A stretch of DNA of 64,000 nucleotides from Egibacteraceae bacterium (GTDB lineage: Bacteria > Actinomycetota > Nitriliruptoria > Euzebyales > Egibacteraceae), in the NCBI GenBank assembly GCA_030447925.1, contig JAUJNX010000012.1, forward strand, positions 1 through 64,000, read 5' to 3'. The position numbers and the translations under genes were made by a program. The notes under the pieces were generated by a model that did not search any database, had not been told where the DNA came from, and saw nothing but the letters and a program-made list of their open reading frames with translations. Shown in pieces: positions 7,960-15,439 of the stretch. Position 1 is the stretch's first letter. Every line of letters starts with the position of its first letter.

Positions 7960-8837
7960 GCGGCCACCTCCACCCGGGCCAGCGCCTCGCCGACCGCGAC
8001 CGCGGCGGCGGTCATGATGTCCAGGTTGCCCGCGTAGGGGGCAGGAAGTCGCCCGCGCCCTCGACCTCCACGAACACCGCGACCCGGGTGCGGTCCCCCA
8101 GGTCGTCGAACACCGGATCGGTGCGCAGCCGGTAGCCGGGCACGTAGGCGGCCACCCGCTCGCGCATCGCCGCCACCGACGCCGCGACCGCGTCGCGGTC
8201 CGCATCGGCCGGCACCGCGCAGTACACGGTGTTGCGCATGAGCAGCGGCGGGTCCGCCGGGTTGAGGACGATGATCGCCTTGCCGCGCCGGGCGCCGCCG
8301 AGCTCCTCGAGCCCGCGGGCCGTCGTCACGGTGAACTCGTCGATGTTCTGGCGCGTCCCCGGCCCCGCCGAGGCGCTGGCGATGGTCGCGACGACCTCGG
8401 CGTAGTCGACCGGCGCGACTGCGGCGACCGCCGCCACCATCGGGATGGTCGCCTGGCCGCCGCAGGTGAGCAGGTTGAGCTCCGGCGCGTCGAGGTGGGC
8501 GGCGACGTCCACGACGGGCACGACCGCCGGGCCCAGCTTGGCCGGGGTCAGGTCCAGGCAGCGCAGGCCCGCCGCGTGCAGCCGTGGGGCGTTGGCCCGG
8601 TGCGCGGCGGCGCTGGTCGCGTCGAAGACCAGCTGCGCCCGGTCGGGGTGGGCGACCAGCCAGTCCGCGCGCCCTCCGCCGAGGTGTCCAGCCCCAGCGC
8701 CCGCGCGCGCGCCAGCCCTCCGACTCCGGGTCGATGCCGACGACGGCGGTCAGCTCCAGGTCCCGTGATCGCCGCAGCTTCAGCATCAGGTCGGTCCCGA
8801 TGTTGCCGGACCCCAGTACCGCGCACGTCATCGCCAT
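7956..8837 (-). pseudogene. mhpF: Acetaldehyde dehydrogenase (acylating), MhpF-like, with three frameshifts
   Basis: The reading starts at ATG 8837 with the NAD-binding turn [11 protein letters not shown] and continues through [15 protein letters not shown], which holds the catalytic cysteine, to the C-terminal [14 protein letters not shown]. Three small indels interrupt it: near 8711 a C appears missing (GGCTGG for GGCCTGG), near 8672 one base of a GC repeat is missing, and near 8041 a run of five C should be six. Repairing all three gives a continuous protein of normal length (about 295). The enzyme converts acetaldehyde to acetyl-CoA and normally works with the aldolase encoded next. It is the first gene of the leftward operon, opposite iclR. 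All three lesions are in short repeats. Confidence 0.8.
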
Positions 8838-8879
8838 GCGTCCAGTGAACGACGGGGGTGTGACAGGAAGCCAGCACTC

Positions 8880-8898
8880 CGGTCCGTTCAGCGGACCG
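8880..8898. promoter_or_regulatory. Palindromic operator candidate in the mhpF-iclR intergenic region
   Basis: A perfect inverted repeat CGGTCCG-TTCAG-CGGACCG lies between the divergent mhpF and iclR starts. It ends one base before the presumed -10 box of iclR (TAGCTT, 8900-8905). IclR-type regulators bind palindromes of this size as dimers, so this is the likely site for control of the operon and for autoregulation. The assignment to IclR is inferred from position. Confidence 0.6.
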
Positions 8899-8899
8899 T

Positions 8900-8905
8900 T
8901 AGCTT
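8900..8905 (+). promoter_or_regulatory. Candidate -10 box of a leaderless iclR transcript
   Basis: TAGCTT is followed by only six bases (GGACCG) before the ATG at 8912, and there is no Shine-Dalgarno sequence. The same TANNNT plus 6-8 bases pattern precedes several other starts in the window. No strong -35 is visible. Confidence 0.45.
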
Positions 8906-8911
8906 GGACCG

Positions 8912-9664
8912 ATGGACGAGCCGTCCGTGCTCGGCAAGGTGCGCCGCATCCTCGACGCCTTCGACGACGACGCGCCCGCCCTCGGGCTGTCCGCGCTGGC
9001 CCGGCGCAGCGGGGTGCCGAAGGCGACCGTGCACCGCCTGGCCGGCGAGCTGGTCGCCTGGGGCCTGCTCGAGCGCGACGGCAACGCCTTCCGCCTGGGC
9101 GGGCGGCTGTTCGAGCTGGGCGAGCGCGTTCCCCGCTACCGCACCACCCGCGACGTCGCGCTGCCGTACCTGGAGGACCTCTACGTCGCCACTGGTGAGA
9201 CGGTGCACCTGGGCGTCCTGGACGGCCGCGAGGTCCTCTACCTGCTGAAGATCAAGGGCCACCGCGGGATCGACGCGCCGAGCCGCGTGGCCGGGCGCAT
9301 GCCCCTGCACGCCACCGCCAGCGGCAAGGTCCTGCTCGCCCACAGCCCGCCCGCGCTGCTGGAGCGGGTCCTCGCCGCGGGCCTCGCCCGGCTGACCCCG
9401 CACACGATCACCTCGCCCGCGCTGCTCCGCGAGGTCGTCGACCAGGTCCGCCGCACCGGCGCGGCCACCGAGCGCGACGAGCTCCTGGTCGGGCACGGCT
9501 CCGCCGCCGCCCCGGTCCTGGGTGCCGACGCGGCCCTGGTCGGCGCCCTCTCGGTCGCGGCGCCCCTGCACCGCCGCAGCCCGCAGCGCCTCGTCCCGGT
9601 CGTGCGCACCGCCGCCCTGGCCCTGTCCCGCGCCCTGCGCGAGCGACCTGTCACACCCCCGTGA
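8912..9664 (+). CDS. IclR-family transcriptional regulator
   Basis: The 250-residue protein has an N-terminal winged helix-turn-helix ([20 protein letters not shown]) and a C-terminal IclR effector-binding domain starting near [18 protein letters not shown] and including the conserved [15 protein letters not shown]. IclR members commonly control aromatic catabolism (MhpR of the E. coli mhp operon is one). It is divergent from the mhp-like operon with a 74-base intergenic region holding a palindrome, which makes it the probable pathway-specific regulator. The ATG at 8912 is preceded by a -10-like box at 6 bases and no ribosome binding site, suggesting a leaderless mRNA. The last codons coincide with one arm of a 16-bp inverted repeat. 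Confidence 0.9.
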   Translation: MDEPSVLGKVRRILDAFDDDAPALGLSALARRSGVPKATVHRLAGELVAWGLLERDGNAFRLGGRLFELGERVPRYRTTRDVALPYLEDLYVATGETVHLGVLDGREVLYLLKIKGHRGIDAPSRVAGRMPLHATASGKVLLAHSPPALLERVLAAGLARLTPHTITSPALLREVVDQVRRTGAATERDELLVGHGSAAAPVLGADAALVGALSVAAPLHRRSPQRLVPVVRTAALALSRALRERPVTPP

Positions 9665-9677
9665 GAGGCTGGGGCGC

Positions 9678-10262
9678 ATGAGGATCGAGATCCCGCTGTT
9701 CGACGGCTTCGACGAGCTGGACGCCCTCGGGCCGTTCGAGGTGTTCCGCAACGCCGGGCTGGACGCCGCGCTGGTCGGCGCGCACGGCGAGGGGCCGGTG
9801 ACCGGCTCGCACGGGGCGGTGGTCGGGACCACCGGGGTGCTGGGCCGGCCCGACCTCGTCGTCGTGCCCGGGGGCGGGTGGAACGACCGGGCGGAGCGCG
9901 GGGCGTACGGGAGGTGCAGCGCGGCGACCTGCCGCGGGCGCTCGCCGCGCTCCACGCGGACGGGGTGCGGGGTCGCCGCGGTCTGCACCGGCGGGATGAT
10001 CGTGGCCGCCGCGGGTCTGCTGCGCGGGCGGCCCGCCATCACCCACCACGGCGCGGTCGAGGACCTGCGCGCCGCCGGGGCGGAGGTGCGCGAGGCCCGC
10101 GTCGTGGACGACGGCGACATCGTCACCGCGGGCGGGGTGACCAGCGGCATCGACCTGGCCCTGTGGCTGGTCGAGCGCGAGATGGGCGCCGACGTCGCCG
10201 ACCACGTCGCCCGCGAGATGGAGCACGACCGCCGCGGCCCCGTCTGGCAGCGCCCCACCTGA
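9678..10262 (+). CDS. DJ-1/PfpI-family protein with an internal out-of-frame segment
   Basis: The ATG at 9678 follows the iclR stop by 13 bases. The 194-residue protein opens with IPLFDGFDELDALGPFEVF and contains the nucleophile elbow GVAAVCTGGMIVAAAGLL with the family cysteine, then ITHHGAVEDL and VTAGGVTSGIDLALWLVE, all typical of ThiJ/PfpI glutamine-amidotransferase-like proteins. Residues about 78-98 (GRCSAATCRGRSPRSTRTG) do not look like the family, whereas the neighbouring frame there reads EVQRGDLPRALAALHADGV, which does. A lost G near 9911 and a gained G near 9970 explain this, so a compensated double frameshift leaves the stop unchanged. Function of the family varies (isonitrile hydratase, transcription co-regulators, glyoxalase-like). 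Confidence 0.8.
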   Translation: MRIEIPLFDGFDELDALGPFEVFRNAGLDAALVGAHGEGPVTGSHGAVVGTTGVLGRPDLVVVPGGGWNDRAERGAYGRCSAATCRGRSPRSTRTGCGVAAVCTGGMIVAAAGLLRGRPAITHHGAVEDLRAAGAEVREARVVDDGDIVTAGGVTSGIDLALWLVEREMGADVADHVAREMEHDRRGPVWQRPT

Positions 10263-10272
10263 CCACACCCCC

Positions 10273-10392
10273 GTGCACCTGCGCTGCGCCGCGGGCCACG
10301 AGGTGGCCGCGGCGGCCGAGGTGGAGGCCGCGCGCGGCCCCGGCGCGACCCCCGTGCCCATCCGCGCAGCCCCCTCCGCCCCCGCGCCCTGA
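10273..10392 (+). pseudogene. C-terminal remnant of an HxlR-type regulator
   Basis: The frame from 10273 to the TGA at 10392 reads LRCAAGHEVAAAAEVEAARG and then a Pro/Ala tail. The first part closely matches the C-terminal end of the intact HxlR regulator encoded at 43155-43646 (LRCEAGHEVAALRDVVPRPG). No DNA-binding domain precedes it; the DJ-1 gene ends 10 bases upstream. It is therefore most likely the tail of a deleted hxlR-like gene. Confidence 0.45.
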
Positions 10393-10436
10393 CCACCGAC
10401 ACGCCGCGCTTCCGAGCGCCCCCGGCGCGCCGCCCG

Positions 10437-10466
10437 GGGCCGGCGCGCTGCCCCGGGCCGGCGCGC
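10437..10466. repeat. GC-only direct repeat between convergent genes
   Basis: GGGCCGGCGCGC occurs at 10437-10448 and again at 10455-10466, inside a 106-base gene-free stretch (10393-10498) of nearly pure G and C with many self-complementary GGCGCGCC segments. It could fold into hairpins and act as a bidirectional terminator between the rightward and leftward genes, but no T-rich tail is present. Confidence 0.35.
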
Positions 10467-10498
10467 CGTCCCGAGCCGGCCCGGCGCCGGCGGGCGGG

Positions 10499-11326
10499 TC
10501 AGGGGAGGTGCGGGGTCAGGAACGTGGCGACGGCCTCGGCGTAGGCGGCGGGGAGCTGGTCGGGCAGGGGCACCATCCCGCCGGCCAGGACGGCCGTGGT
10601 CACCGGGACGCCGGCCGCGCGCAGGGCGGTGACCAGCCGGTGGCGGGCCGGCCAGGCGAAGGGGTCGTCCGGCGCCGCGATCGCCAGCACCGGGGCGCGC
10701 ACCAGGCCCAGCCGGTCCTCCATCCGGTAGGCGTTGACGGCGCGGTGGCCGGCCTCCACCACCTCCCCGACGCCGACCCGTAGGGCATCGGCGACGAAGC
10801 GGTGCAGCAGGTCGGGCCGGTCCGGCGGGTAGAAGGCCTGGCGGCGCTGCCACAGCTCGACGAGGTGGGCGCCGTTGGCGCGCTCCTGGACCGCGTCGAT
10901 CGGCGGGCGCGACGCCGCCACCCGCGCCCGGCGCTCCGCGTCCACGTACGGCGTGCTCGACAGGACCAGCGTCCCGACCCGCTCCGGGGCCCGTGCGGCG
11001 ACCTCCACCGCGACCACCCCGCCGGTGTGGTGGCCCACGACCCCCACCCGGTCCAGGTCCAGGGCGTCGAGCACCGCGACGGCGGCCGCGGCGTAGTCCT
11101 CGATGGCGGGCTCGCCGGGCACCGGATCGCTCCCGCCCATGCCGGGATGGTCCGGTGCCACCGCCCGGAAGCCGCGGGCGGCCAGCAGCGCCAGCACGTC
11201 GCGGAACTCCTCGGCGGACCGCGGGGTCTGGTGCAGGAGCAGCACCGCGGGGGCCCCGGCGTCCCCGGCCGTGGTGACGTGCACCTGCCCCACCGGCCCG
11301 TCCACGTACGTCCGCCGCACCGCCAC
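10499..11326 (-). CDS. Alpha/beta hydrolase-fold protein with an altered catalytic triad
   Basis: The 275-residue protein matches the alpha/beta hydrolase fold: LLLHQTPRSAEEF (oxyanion region), APDHPGMGGSD, and a C-terminal IAAPDDPFAWP acid. The nucleophile elbow, normally GxSxG, is GHHTGG, putting His100 where Ser, Cys or Asp should be. The catalytic-base segment is replaced by LAGGMVPLPDQLP, without histidine. The protein may use a different mechanism or be non-catalytic. It starts at GTG 11326 behind GGGGGGAG. It is a single gene facing the DJ-1 gene across a GC-rich spacer, with a low-GC region upstream. Confidence 0.75.
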   Translation of the reverse strand: MAVRRTYVDGPVGQVHVTTAGDAGAPAVLLLHQTPRSAEEFRDVLALLAARGFRAVAPDHPGMGGSDPVPGEPAIEDYAAAAVAVLDALDLDRVGVVGHHTGGVVAVEVAARAPERVGTLVLSSTPYVDAERRARVAASRPPIDAVQERANGAHLVELWQRRQAFYPPDRPDLLHRFVADALRVGVGEVVEAGHRAVNAYRMEDRLGLVRAPVLAIAAPDDPFAWPARHRLVTALRAAGVPVTTAVLAGGMVPLPDQLPAAYAEAVATFLTPHLP

Positions 11327-11559
11327 TCCCCCCGCGTCGCCGTCCCCGCCCGCTCACGATGCCACGGCGCCGCCCCCCGTCGAACCCCTGTGCGGTTCTT
11401 TCTTGACGGCCGTCACCTCCGCATTATGGTCAGGCTTCAGCCTTGAGTCGGTCGCTGGCGTCGGCGCCATCCGTCCGCACGTGCCATCCCTGACCCACCT
11501 TGCGGTTGGTGCTGGGCGTGGGACAACCCCACGACCGGGAGGGCGATGGCTACGGCCAG

Positions 11560-11920
11560 GCGCGATTAGTGTCTCGATCTGCGACCGACCCAGACTCCCA
11601 AAGTTTCTACTTCGATGTCGCCGGGAGCTGGACCTTCTGTATGTACCAGCCGCAGACGTCTATGACCGAAGCGGAACGTACCGGTTGGACGTAACCGCTG
11701 CCGGAAAGGATTTCGAGGACGTGGCGTTCTACAACAGCACCACCCCGAGCGGTAGCACGAGTTGCACGGCAAAGCACCCCATCCTGCTTGACAAGCAGAA
11801 CTAGGGTCGATGGATCTACGTCAAGAAGTGGTATAACCCGCATGCACGACGCTACTGGACACCTACGCGATCGTGAACCCGAAGCCCAACAACAAGGGCT
11901 TGATCACCTCCTACTGGTAG
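11560..11920 (+). pseudogene. Degraded low-GC gene (remnant), family unknown
   Basis: Protein-like segments occur in three frames in order: DSQSFYFDVAGSWTFCMYQP (about 11590-11655), YRLDVTAAGKDFEDVAFYNS (about 11685-11745, ending HPILLDKQN and a TAG near 11804), then RWIYVKKWYNPHA, then LLDTYAIVNPKPNNKGLITS ending at TAG 11918-11920. Their composition (more Lys, Asn, Tyr, Phe) and base content differ from the rest of the window. The simplest reading is one foreign gene broken by several frameshifts. I do not recognise the family. Confidence 0.4.
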
Positions 11921-11990
11921 TCGGGGGCGAAGGGACGAGTGACGCCCGGCTAGGACTGTCTGATCCACTCGCGCTAGAGCTGGGCACTAA

Positions 11991-12266
11991 ATGGCACCGC
12001 CGGATGAGAAGAGCGAAGCACTCGCGAGCGAAGTGGTGCGGCTCCTGATAGAGGAGGCTACCTATATTGAGCCGCCGGCTCTGGCTCGATCCTTGCGCTA
12101 CGCGAGCTGGAGGACCGAAGCCCGCGGGGTGGTGATATCAACCCCTCCTCGCTCCTTCGCCCTGATGGGTCTCCTAACTCACGGCCCCCAGGAGGACACC
12201 CCGCAGGACCTGGCAGACGTCATTGTGGCAAATCTCCTAGAAGATGCTTGGGAGGGCGAAATCTGA
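11991..12266 (+). CDS. Small hypothetical protein (91 aa) in the low-GC island
   Basis: The frame opens with MAPPDEKSEALASEVVRL and includes EEATYIEPPALARSLRYASW, STPPRSFALMGLLTHG and a strongly acidic end (LADVIVANLLEDAWEGEI). It looks globular and alpha-helical, with lower GC and freer codon use than neighbouring genes. It lies between the degraded gene and the ISL3 remnant, so it probably arrived with that DNA. No family recognised and no clear ribosome binding site, so whether it is expressed is uncertain. Confidence 0.45.
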   Translation: MAPPDEKSEALASEVVRLLIEEATYIEPPALARSLRYASWRTEARGVVISTPPRSFALMGLLTHGPQEDTPQDLADVIVANLLEDAWEGEI

Positions 12267-12309
12267 TCGGGGGATGCACTCAAGAACATGAGCTTGGTAG
12301 CCGCCTTCT

Positions 12310-13199
12310 GGGTCTACGCCCCCAGCGGAGTCAGAGTACGTAAACCAGCTCTACGCCAGGAAGGGGGGAGCGGGGGTGTGACCTCCCCGGGAAACGCCTG
12401 AAGCCCCTCAAGACTCGCGGCTTGTCGAAGGCAAGCGAGTCCAAGAGGAGCTCCAGGTGATGCCAGAGGCTACGCCTGGCGATGTCGTCATGCTCGGATT
12501 GCCGGGCTTCCGGGTGCTGGGCGTCTGCGAGGTCGACGGCGAGCTGGAGGTGACCGTCGAGACCGACGACGAGCTGGTGGGCTGTTCGGGGTGCGGGGTG
12601 CGTGCCCGGTCCAAGGGCCGCAAGCAGGTGGTCGTCCGCGACGTGGGCGCGTTCGGCCGGCGGGCACGGCTGCGCTGGGTCAAGCGGCGGTGGCGCTGCC
12701 CGGAGCCGGCGTGTCCGGTGCGGACGTGGACCGAGCAGCACCCGGCGGTGGGCCGCAAGGCGACGCTGACCGAGCGGGCCCGCGAGCAGGCGTGCCGGCG
12801 GGTCGGCCGCGACGGCTCGTCGGTGGCGTTGGTCGCCCGCGACCTGGGCGTGGGCTGGCACACCGTCATGCGCGCGGTCCGCGACCGCGGCCAGCGGCTG
12901 GTCGACGACCCCGGCCGCCTCGACGGGGTCGCCGCCCTTGGGCACCGCCTCGCCACAGGGCTGGCCGACGGCGACCCCGACGGCCAGGTCGCCGCGGCGT
13001 GGCAGGCCAAGGAAGCACTGCGCGACGTCTACCGCGCCGCCACCGTCCGTGCGGCCCGCACAGCGCTGGCCGTCTTCTATGACCACTGCCACGCCTCCAG
13101 CGTTCCCGAGGTCCGTCGGCTGGCCAGGACCATCCGCCGCTGGGAGCCCGAGGTGCTGGCCTGGCACACCACCGGCGGCGCCAGCAACGGCCCGGCGGG
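12310..13199 (+). mobile_element. Truncated ISL3-family insertion sequence
   Basis: The transposase remnant at 12457-13199 defines the element. A possible left end begins near 12310 (GGGTCTACGCCCCCAG), where base composition also rises. The right end is missing: at about 13199 the transposase frame passes directly into the tail of a dehydrogenase gene, so no right inverted repeat or target duplication can be identified. Confidence 0.5.
12457..13199 (+). pseudogene. ISL3-family transposase, internally deleted and 3'-truncated
   Basis: The N-terminus shows the ISL3 zinc-ribbon (CSGCGVRARSKGRK and CPEPACPVRTW) and the helix-turn-helix segment (LVARDLGVGWHTVMRAVRDRG). The frame then jumps from RLDGVAALG straight to HRLATGLADGDPDGQVAAAW, which in intact relatives is separated by roughly 130-200 residues holding the catalytic aspartates. 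The late part (LARTIRRWEPEVLAWHTTGG) ends at ASNGP, just before the family glutamate. The catalytic core is therefore gone, and the product cannot transpose itself. The deletion is in frame, so a protein with intact DNA-binding region could still be made. Start GTG 12457 or ATG 12460 lies behind GAGGAG. Confidence 0.75.
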
Positions 13200-13463
13200 C
13201 GGGTGGCGCTGGTCGGCTACACCGCGGGGACGCAGGTCACGATCGACCTCGCCCGCCTCCTCCAGGCCGACGTCCGCCTGCTGCCCGTCAACCTGCTGCG
13301 CCTGGCCGGGCCCGCCGCGGAGCTGGCGCCGGGCCTGGTGGCCGATCTGGTGGCCGGCCGCCTGCGCCTGCACGTCGCCACCTTCCCGCTGACCCGGGCG
13401 GCCGCCGCCCTGGACCACCTCGCGGGCGGCGCCGCGACCGGCAGGGTGGCGCTCCTGCCCTGA
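13191..13463 (+). pseudogene. C-terminal fragment of a zinc-type alcohol dehydrogenase/quinone oxidoreductase
   Basis: From the junction with the ISL3 remnant the frame reads RVALVGYTAGTQVTIDLARL and ends VATFPLTRAAAALDHLAGG with RVALLP and TGA at 13463. This is the usual end of MDR-superfamily dehydrogenases (the last strands of the Rossmann domain and the final lid segment). The catalytic and most of the NAD(P)-binding domain are missing. The original gene was evidently cut by the insertion sequence and the subsequent deletion. Confidence 0.65.
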
Positions 13464-13507
13464 GCGCCGCACCCTGGCAGCGAATCACGAGCGAAGGAGA
13501 AACCGGG

Positions 13508-14374
13508 ATGGCGCAGGACCGCCGGCCGCCGGAGACGCCGGCCGGCTCGCCCGTCGGGCAGCCGCGCGACCTGATCGTGGACGTCTACGGGGCGTACCTG
13601 CGCGCGCTGGGCGGCTGGATCTCGATCGCGGACACCATCCGCCTGCTCGCCGACCTGGGGGTGGACGAGCAGAGCGTCCGCGCGTCGATCAGCCGGCTCA
13701 AGCGCCGCGGGCGCGTCGTCCGCGAGGTCCGCCGCAACGTCGTGGGCTACGCGCTATCCGACCTGGGCCGCCAGCGCCTGGAGGAGGCCGACCGGCGCAT
13801 CTACCGCGCCTACCAGCCGGCCGACCTCGCCGACGGCTGGGTCGTGGTGATGTTCAGCGTCCCGGAGCGCGAGCGCGCCAACCGCTACCTGATCCGCTCG
13901 CGCCTCCAGTGGCTCGGGTTCGGGATGCAGGGCACGGGGGCGTGGATCGCGCCGCGGCGCCTGGCCGAGGACGCCGAGCAGATGCTCGAGCGGCTGGGGC
14001 TGACGGCCTACGCCGACGTGTTCGCCGCCCACTACCGCGGCTTCGGCGAGCTGCGCGACCTCGTCGCCCGCGCCTGGGACCTCGACGAGCTGCGCGCGCT
14101 GTACAGCGAGTTCCTGGCCGCCCAGGTCCCCGTCCGCGACCGCTGGCGCGACGCGGGGGACGGCCTGCCCGACCGGGACGCCTTCGTCGACTTCACGACC
14201 GCCCTGTCGCAGTGGCGCAAGTTCCCGTTCCTGGACCCGGGCCTGCCCGTCGAGCTCCTGCCCCCCGACTGGGAGGGCCGCACCGCCGCCGCCCTGTTCG
14301 CCGAGCTGTCCGGGTTGACCGAGAAGCGCGCCCAGCGCCACGTCGACGCGACGGTCGCGGGCACCCCGGCCTGA
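13508..14374 (+). CDS. PaaX-family transcriptional regulator
   Basis: The 288-residue protein has the PaaX layout: a winged helix-turn-helix (IADTIRLLADLGVDEQSVRA followed by SRLKRRGRVV), a central PaaX domain with WVVVMFSVPERERANRYLIR and LRSRLQWLGFGMQ-like region, and a C-terminal domain containing AHYRGFGELRDLVARAWDLD and FPFLDPGLPVELLPPDW. PaaX represses phenylacetate degradation genes in response to phenylacetyl-CoA; many paralogues control other aromatic pathways. The ATG at 13508 has AAGGAGAAA upstream. No paa genes are in the window, so its targets are unknown. It is followed by a 15-bp tandem repeat. Confidence 0.85.
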   Translation: MAQDRRPPETPAGSPVGQPRDLIVDVYGAYLRALGGWISIADTIRLLADLGVDEQSVRASISRLKRRGRVVREVRRNVVGYALSDLGRQRLEEADRRIYRAYQPADLADGWVVVMFSVPERERANRYLIRSRLQWLGFGMQGTGAWIAPRRLAEDAEQMLERLGLTAYADVFAAHYRGFGELRDLVARAWDLDELRALYSEFLAAQVPVRDRWRDAGDGLPDRDAFVDFTTALSQWRKFPFLDPGLPVELLPPDWEGRTAAALFAELSGLTEKRAQRHVDATVAGTPA

Positions 14375-14395
14375 CCCGCCCCGCGCGGCCCGGCC

Positions 14396-14484
14396 GATGC
14401 GCCCGGCCCGATGCGGCCCGGCCCGATGCGGCCCGGCCCGATGCGGCCCGGCCCGATGCGGCCCGGCCCGACGCGGCCCGGCCC
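14396..14484. repeat. 15-bp tandem repeat, about six copies
   Basis: The unit GATGCGGCCCGGCCC recurs head to tail from 14396 to 14484. The first copy lacks one G and the sixth has GAC for GAT; the middle four are identical. It occupies the spacer between convergent paaX and the CinA-like gene. There are no spacers, so it is not a CRISPR. It is probably a slippage-prone minisatellite. Confidence 0.85.
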
Positions 14485-14514
14485 GGCCCGACCTGGGGCC
14501 GACCTGGCCCGACC

Positions 14515-15370
14515 TCAGCCGGGCGGCCCCGCCCAGCGGTCGCGCCAGCGCGCGCGCACCGCGGCGGCGGCCGGGTCGGCGTCGAGGGCGGCCAGGTGCG
14601 CGCGCACGGCCGCGGCGGCGGCCTCGACGGCGGGGCGGGGGCCGCGCAGGCGGACGACGCAGCGGGCGCCGGGGTAGGAGCCGACGCCCAGGCCGGGGAC
14701 GTCGTCGGCCAGGCGGGCCAGGAGCGGGGCGAGGAACGACTCCGGGTAGCTGTGGGTCACCTCCAGGACGTGGGCCGGGTCGCCGCGGCCTGCGAGCAGG
14801 GCGGGCGCGACGCCCTCGTCGACGATGCGCTCCAGCTCCGCGGGCACGCCGGGGAGCACGACCACGGTCGCCCCGCCCGGCGTGCCGCACCCGCCGTCGA
14901 CGTCGACCGCCACCCCGGGGGTGCGCCCCGGCCCGCCGGCCAGCAGCCAGGCCCCCGCCGGCAGGTCGGCAGGCGGCGCATCCCGCGCAGCTGCTCCTCC
15001 GGCACCGCCATCCCCTGGGCCAGCGTCCAGGCCAGCGCGTCCTCGACGCTGGCGAGGGCCTCGGGGTGGGGGACGAGGGCGAGGCCCAGGACCTCGGCGA
15101 CCACCTCGACGGTCACGTCGTCGGGGTGGGACCGACCCCGCCGGAGGTGAGGACCAGGCGCGGGCGGGGCCGCCCGAGCTCCAGCGCGAGCGCCTCGGCG
15201 ATGGCCGCCCGGTCGTCGGGGACGGTCACGACCCGGTCGAGGGGGACCGCCGCGTCGCGCAGGCGCTGGTCCCCGGGTGCGCAGCGAGCCTGCGAGCCAG
15301 CTTTGCGGTCGCGGACGTAGCCGCCGAGCAGCTCGCCGCCGATGACCACGACCGAGGCGCGCAGGTCCAT
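14515..15370 (-). pseudogene. CinA/MoaB-like molybdopterin-binding domain protein, frameshifted twice
   Basis: The ATG at 15370 (AAGGGGAACG upstream) opens MDLRASVVVIGGELLGGYV, the start of a competence/damage-inducible CinA N-terminal domain. This continues with RPRLVLTSGGVGPTP, the conserved TSGGVGPT loop. One C missing near 15122 then moves the frame to DDVTVEVVAEVLGLALVPHP, and a second single-base loss near 14972 moves it to the frame ending at 14515 (TVVVLPGVPAELERIVDEGV and beyond). Rejoined, the protein has the normal length of a stand-alone CinA N-terminal homologue (about 285). Such proteins are linked to pyridine-nucleotide recycling or molybdopterin chemistry. The gene is either newly inactivated or affected by sequencing indels. 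Confidence 0.65.
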
Positions 15371-15439
15371 ATCGTTCCCCTTGCGGTCGTCAGTGTTCCA
15401 GCTTACGGTCGACCGACGGGCGACGACAGGAGAAGGCAG

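Larger units (their letters stand above)
8852..9662. repeat. 16-bp perfect inverted repeat flanking the iclR gene (arms 8852-8867 and 9647-9662)
   Basis: The left arm reads ACGGGGGTGTGACAGG and the right arm is its exact reverse complement, CCTGTCACACCCCCGT. The right arm covers the last codons of the IclR gene and part of its stop; the left arm is in the mhpF-iclR intergenic region. A near copy (CTGACCACACCCCCGTG) occurs again at 10260-10275, just after the next gene. A 16-base perfect match is not expected by chance over this distance. It may be a recombination scar or paired regulator sites. Confidence 0.6.

Noticed and set aside
10393-10498. Small gene in the spacer between the DJ-1 gene and the GHHTG hydrolase
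   Set aside because: Only GC-only repetitive sequence without a start codon/ribosome site pairing; interpreted as structural or terminator DNA.
14396-14484. Possible CRISPR array
   Set aside because: Units are contiguous with no spacers and no cas genes are near, so it is a simple tandem repeat.
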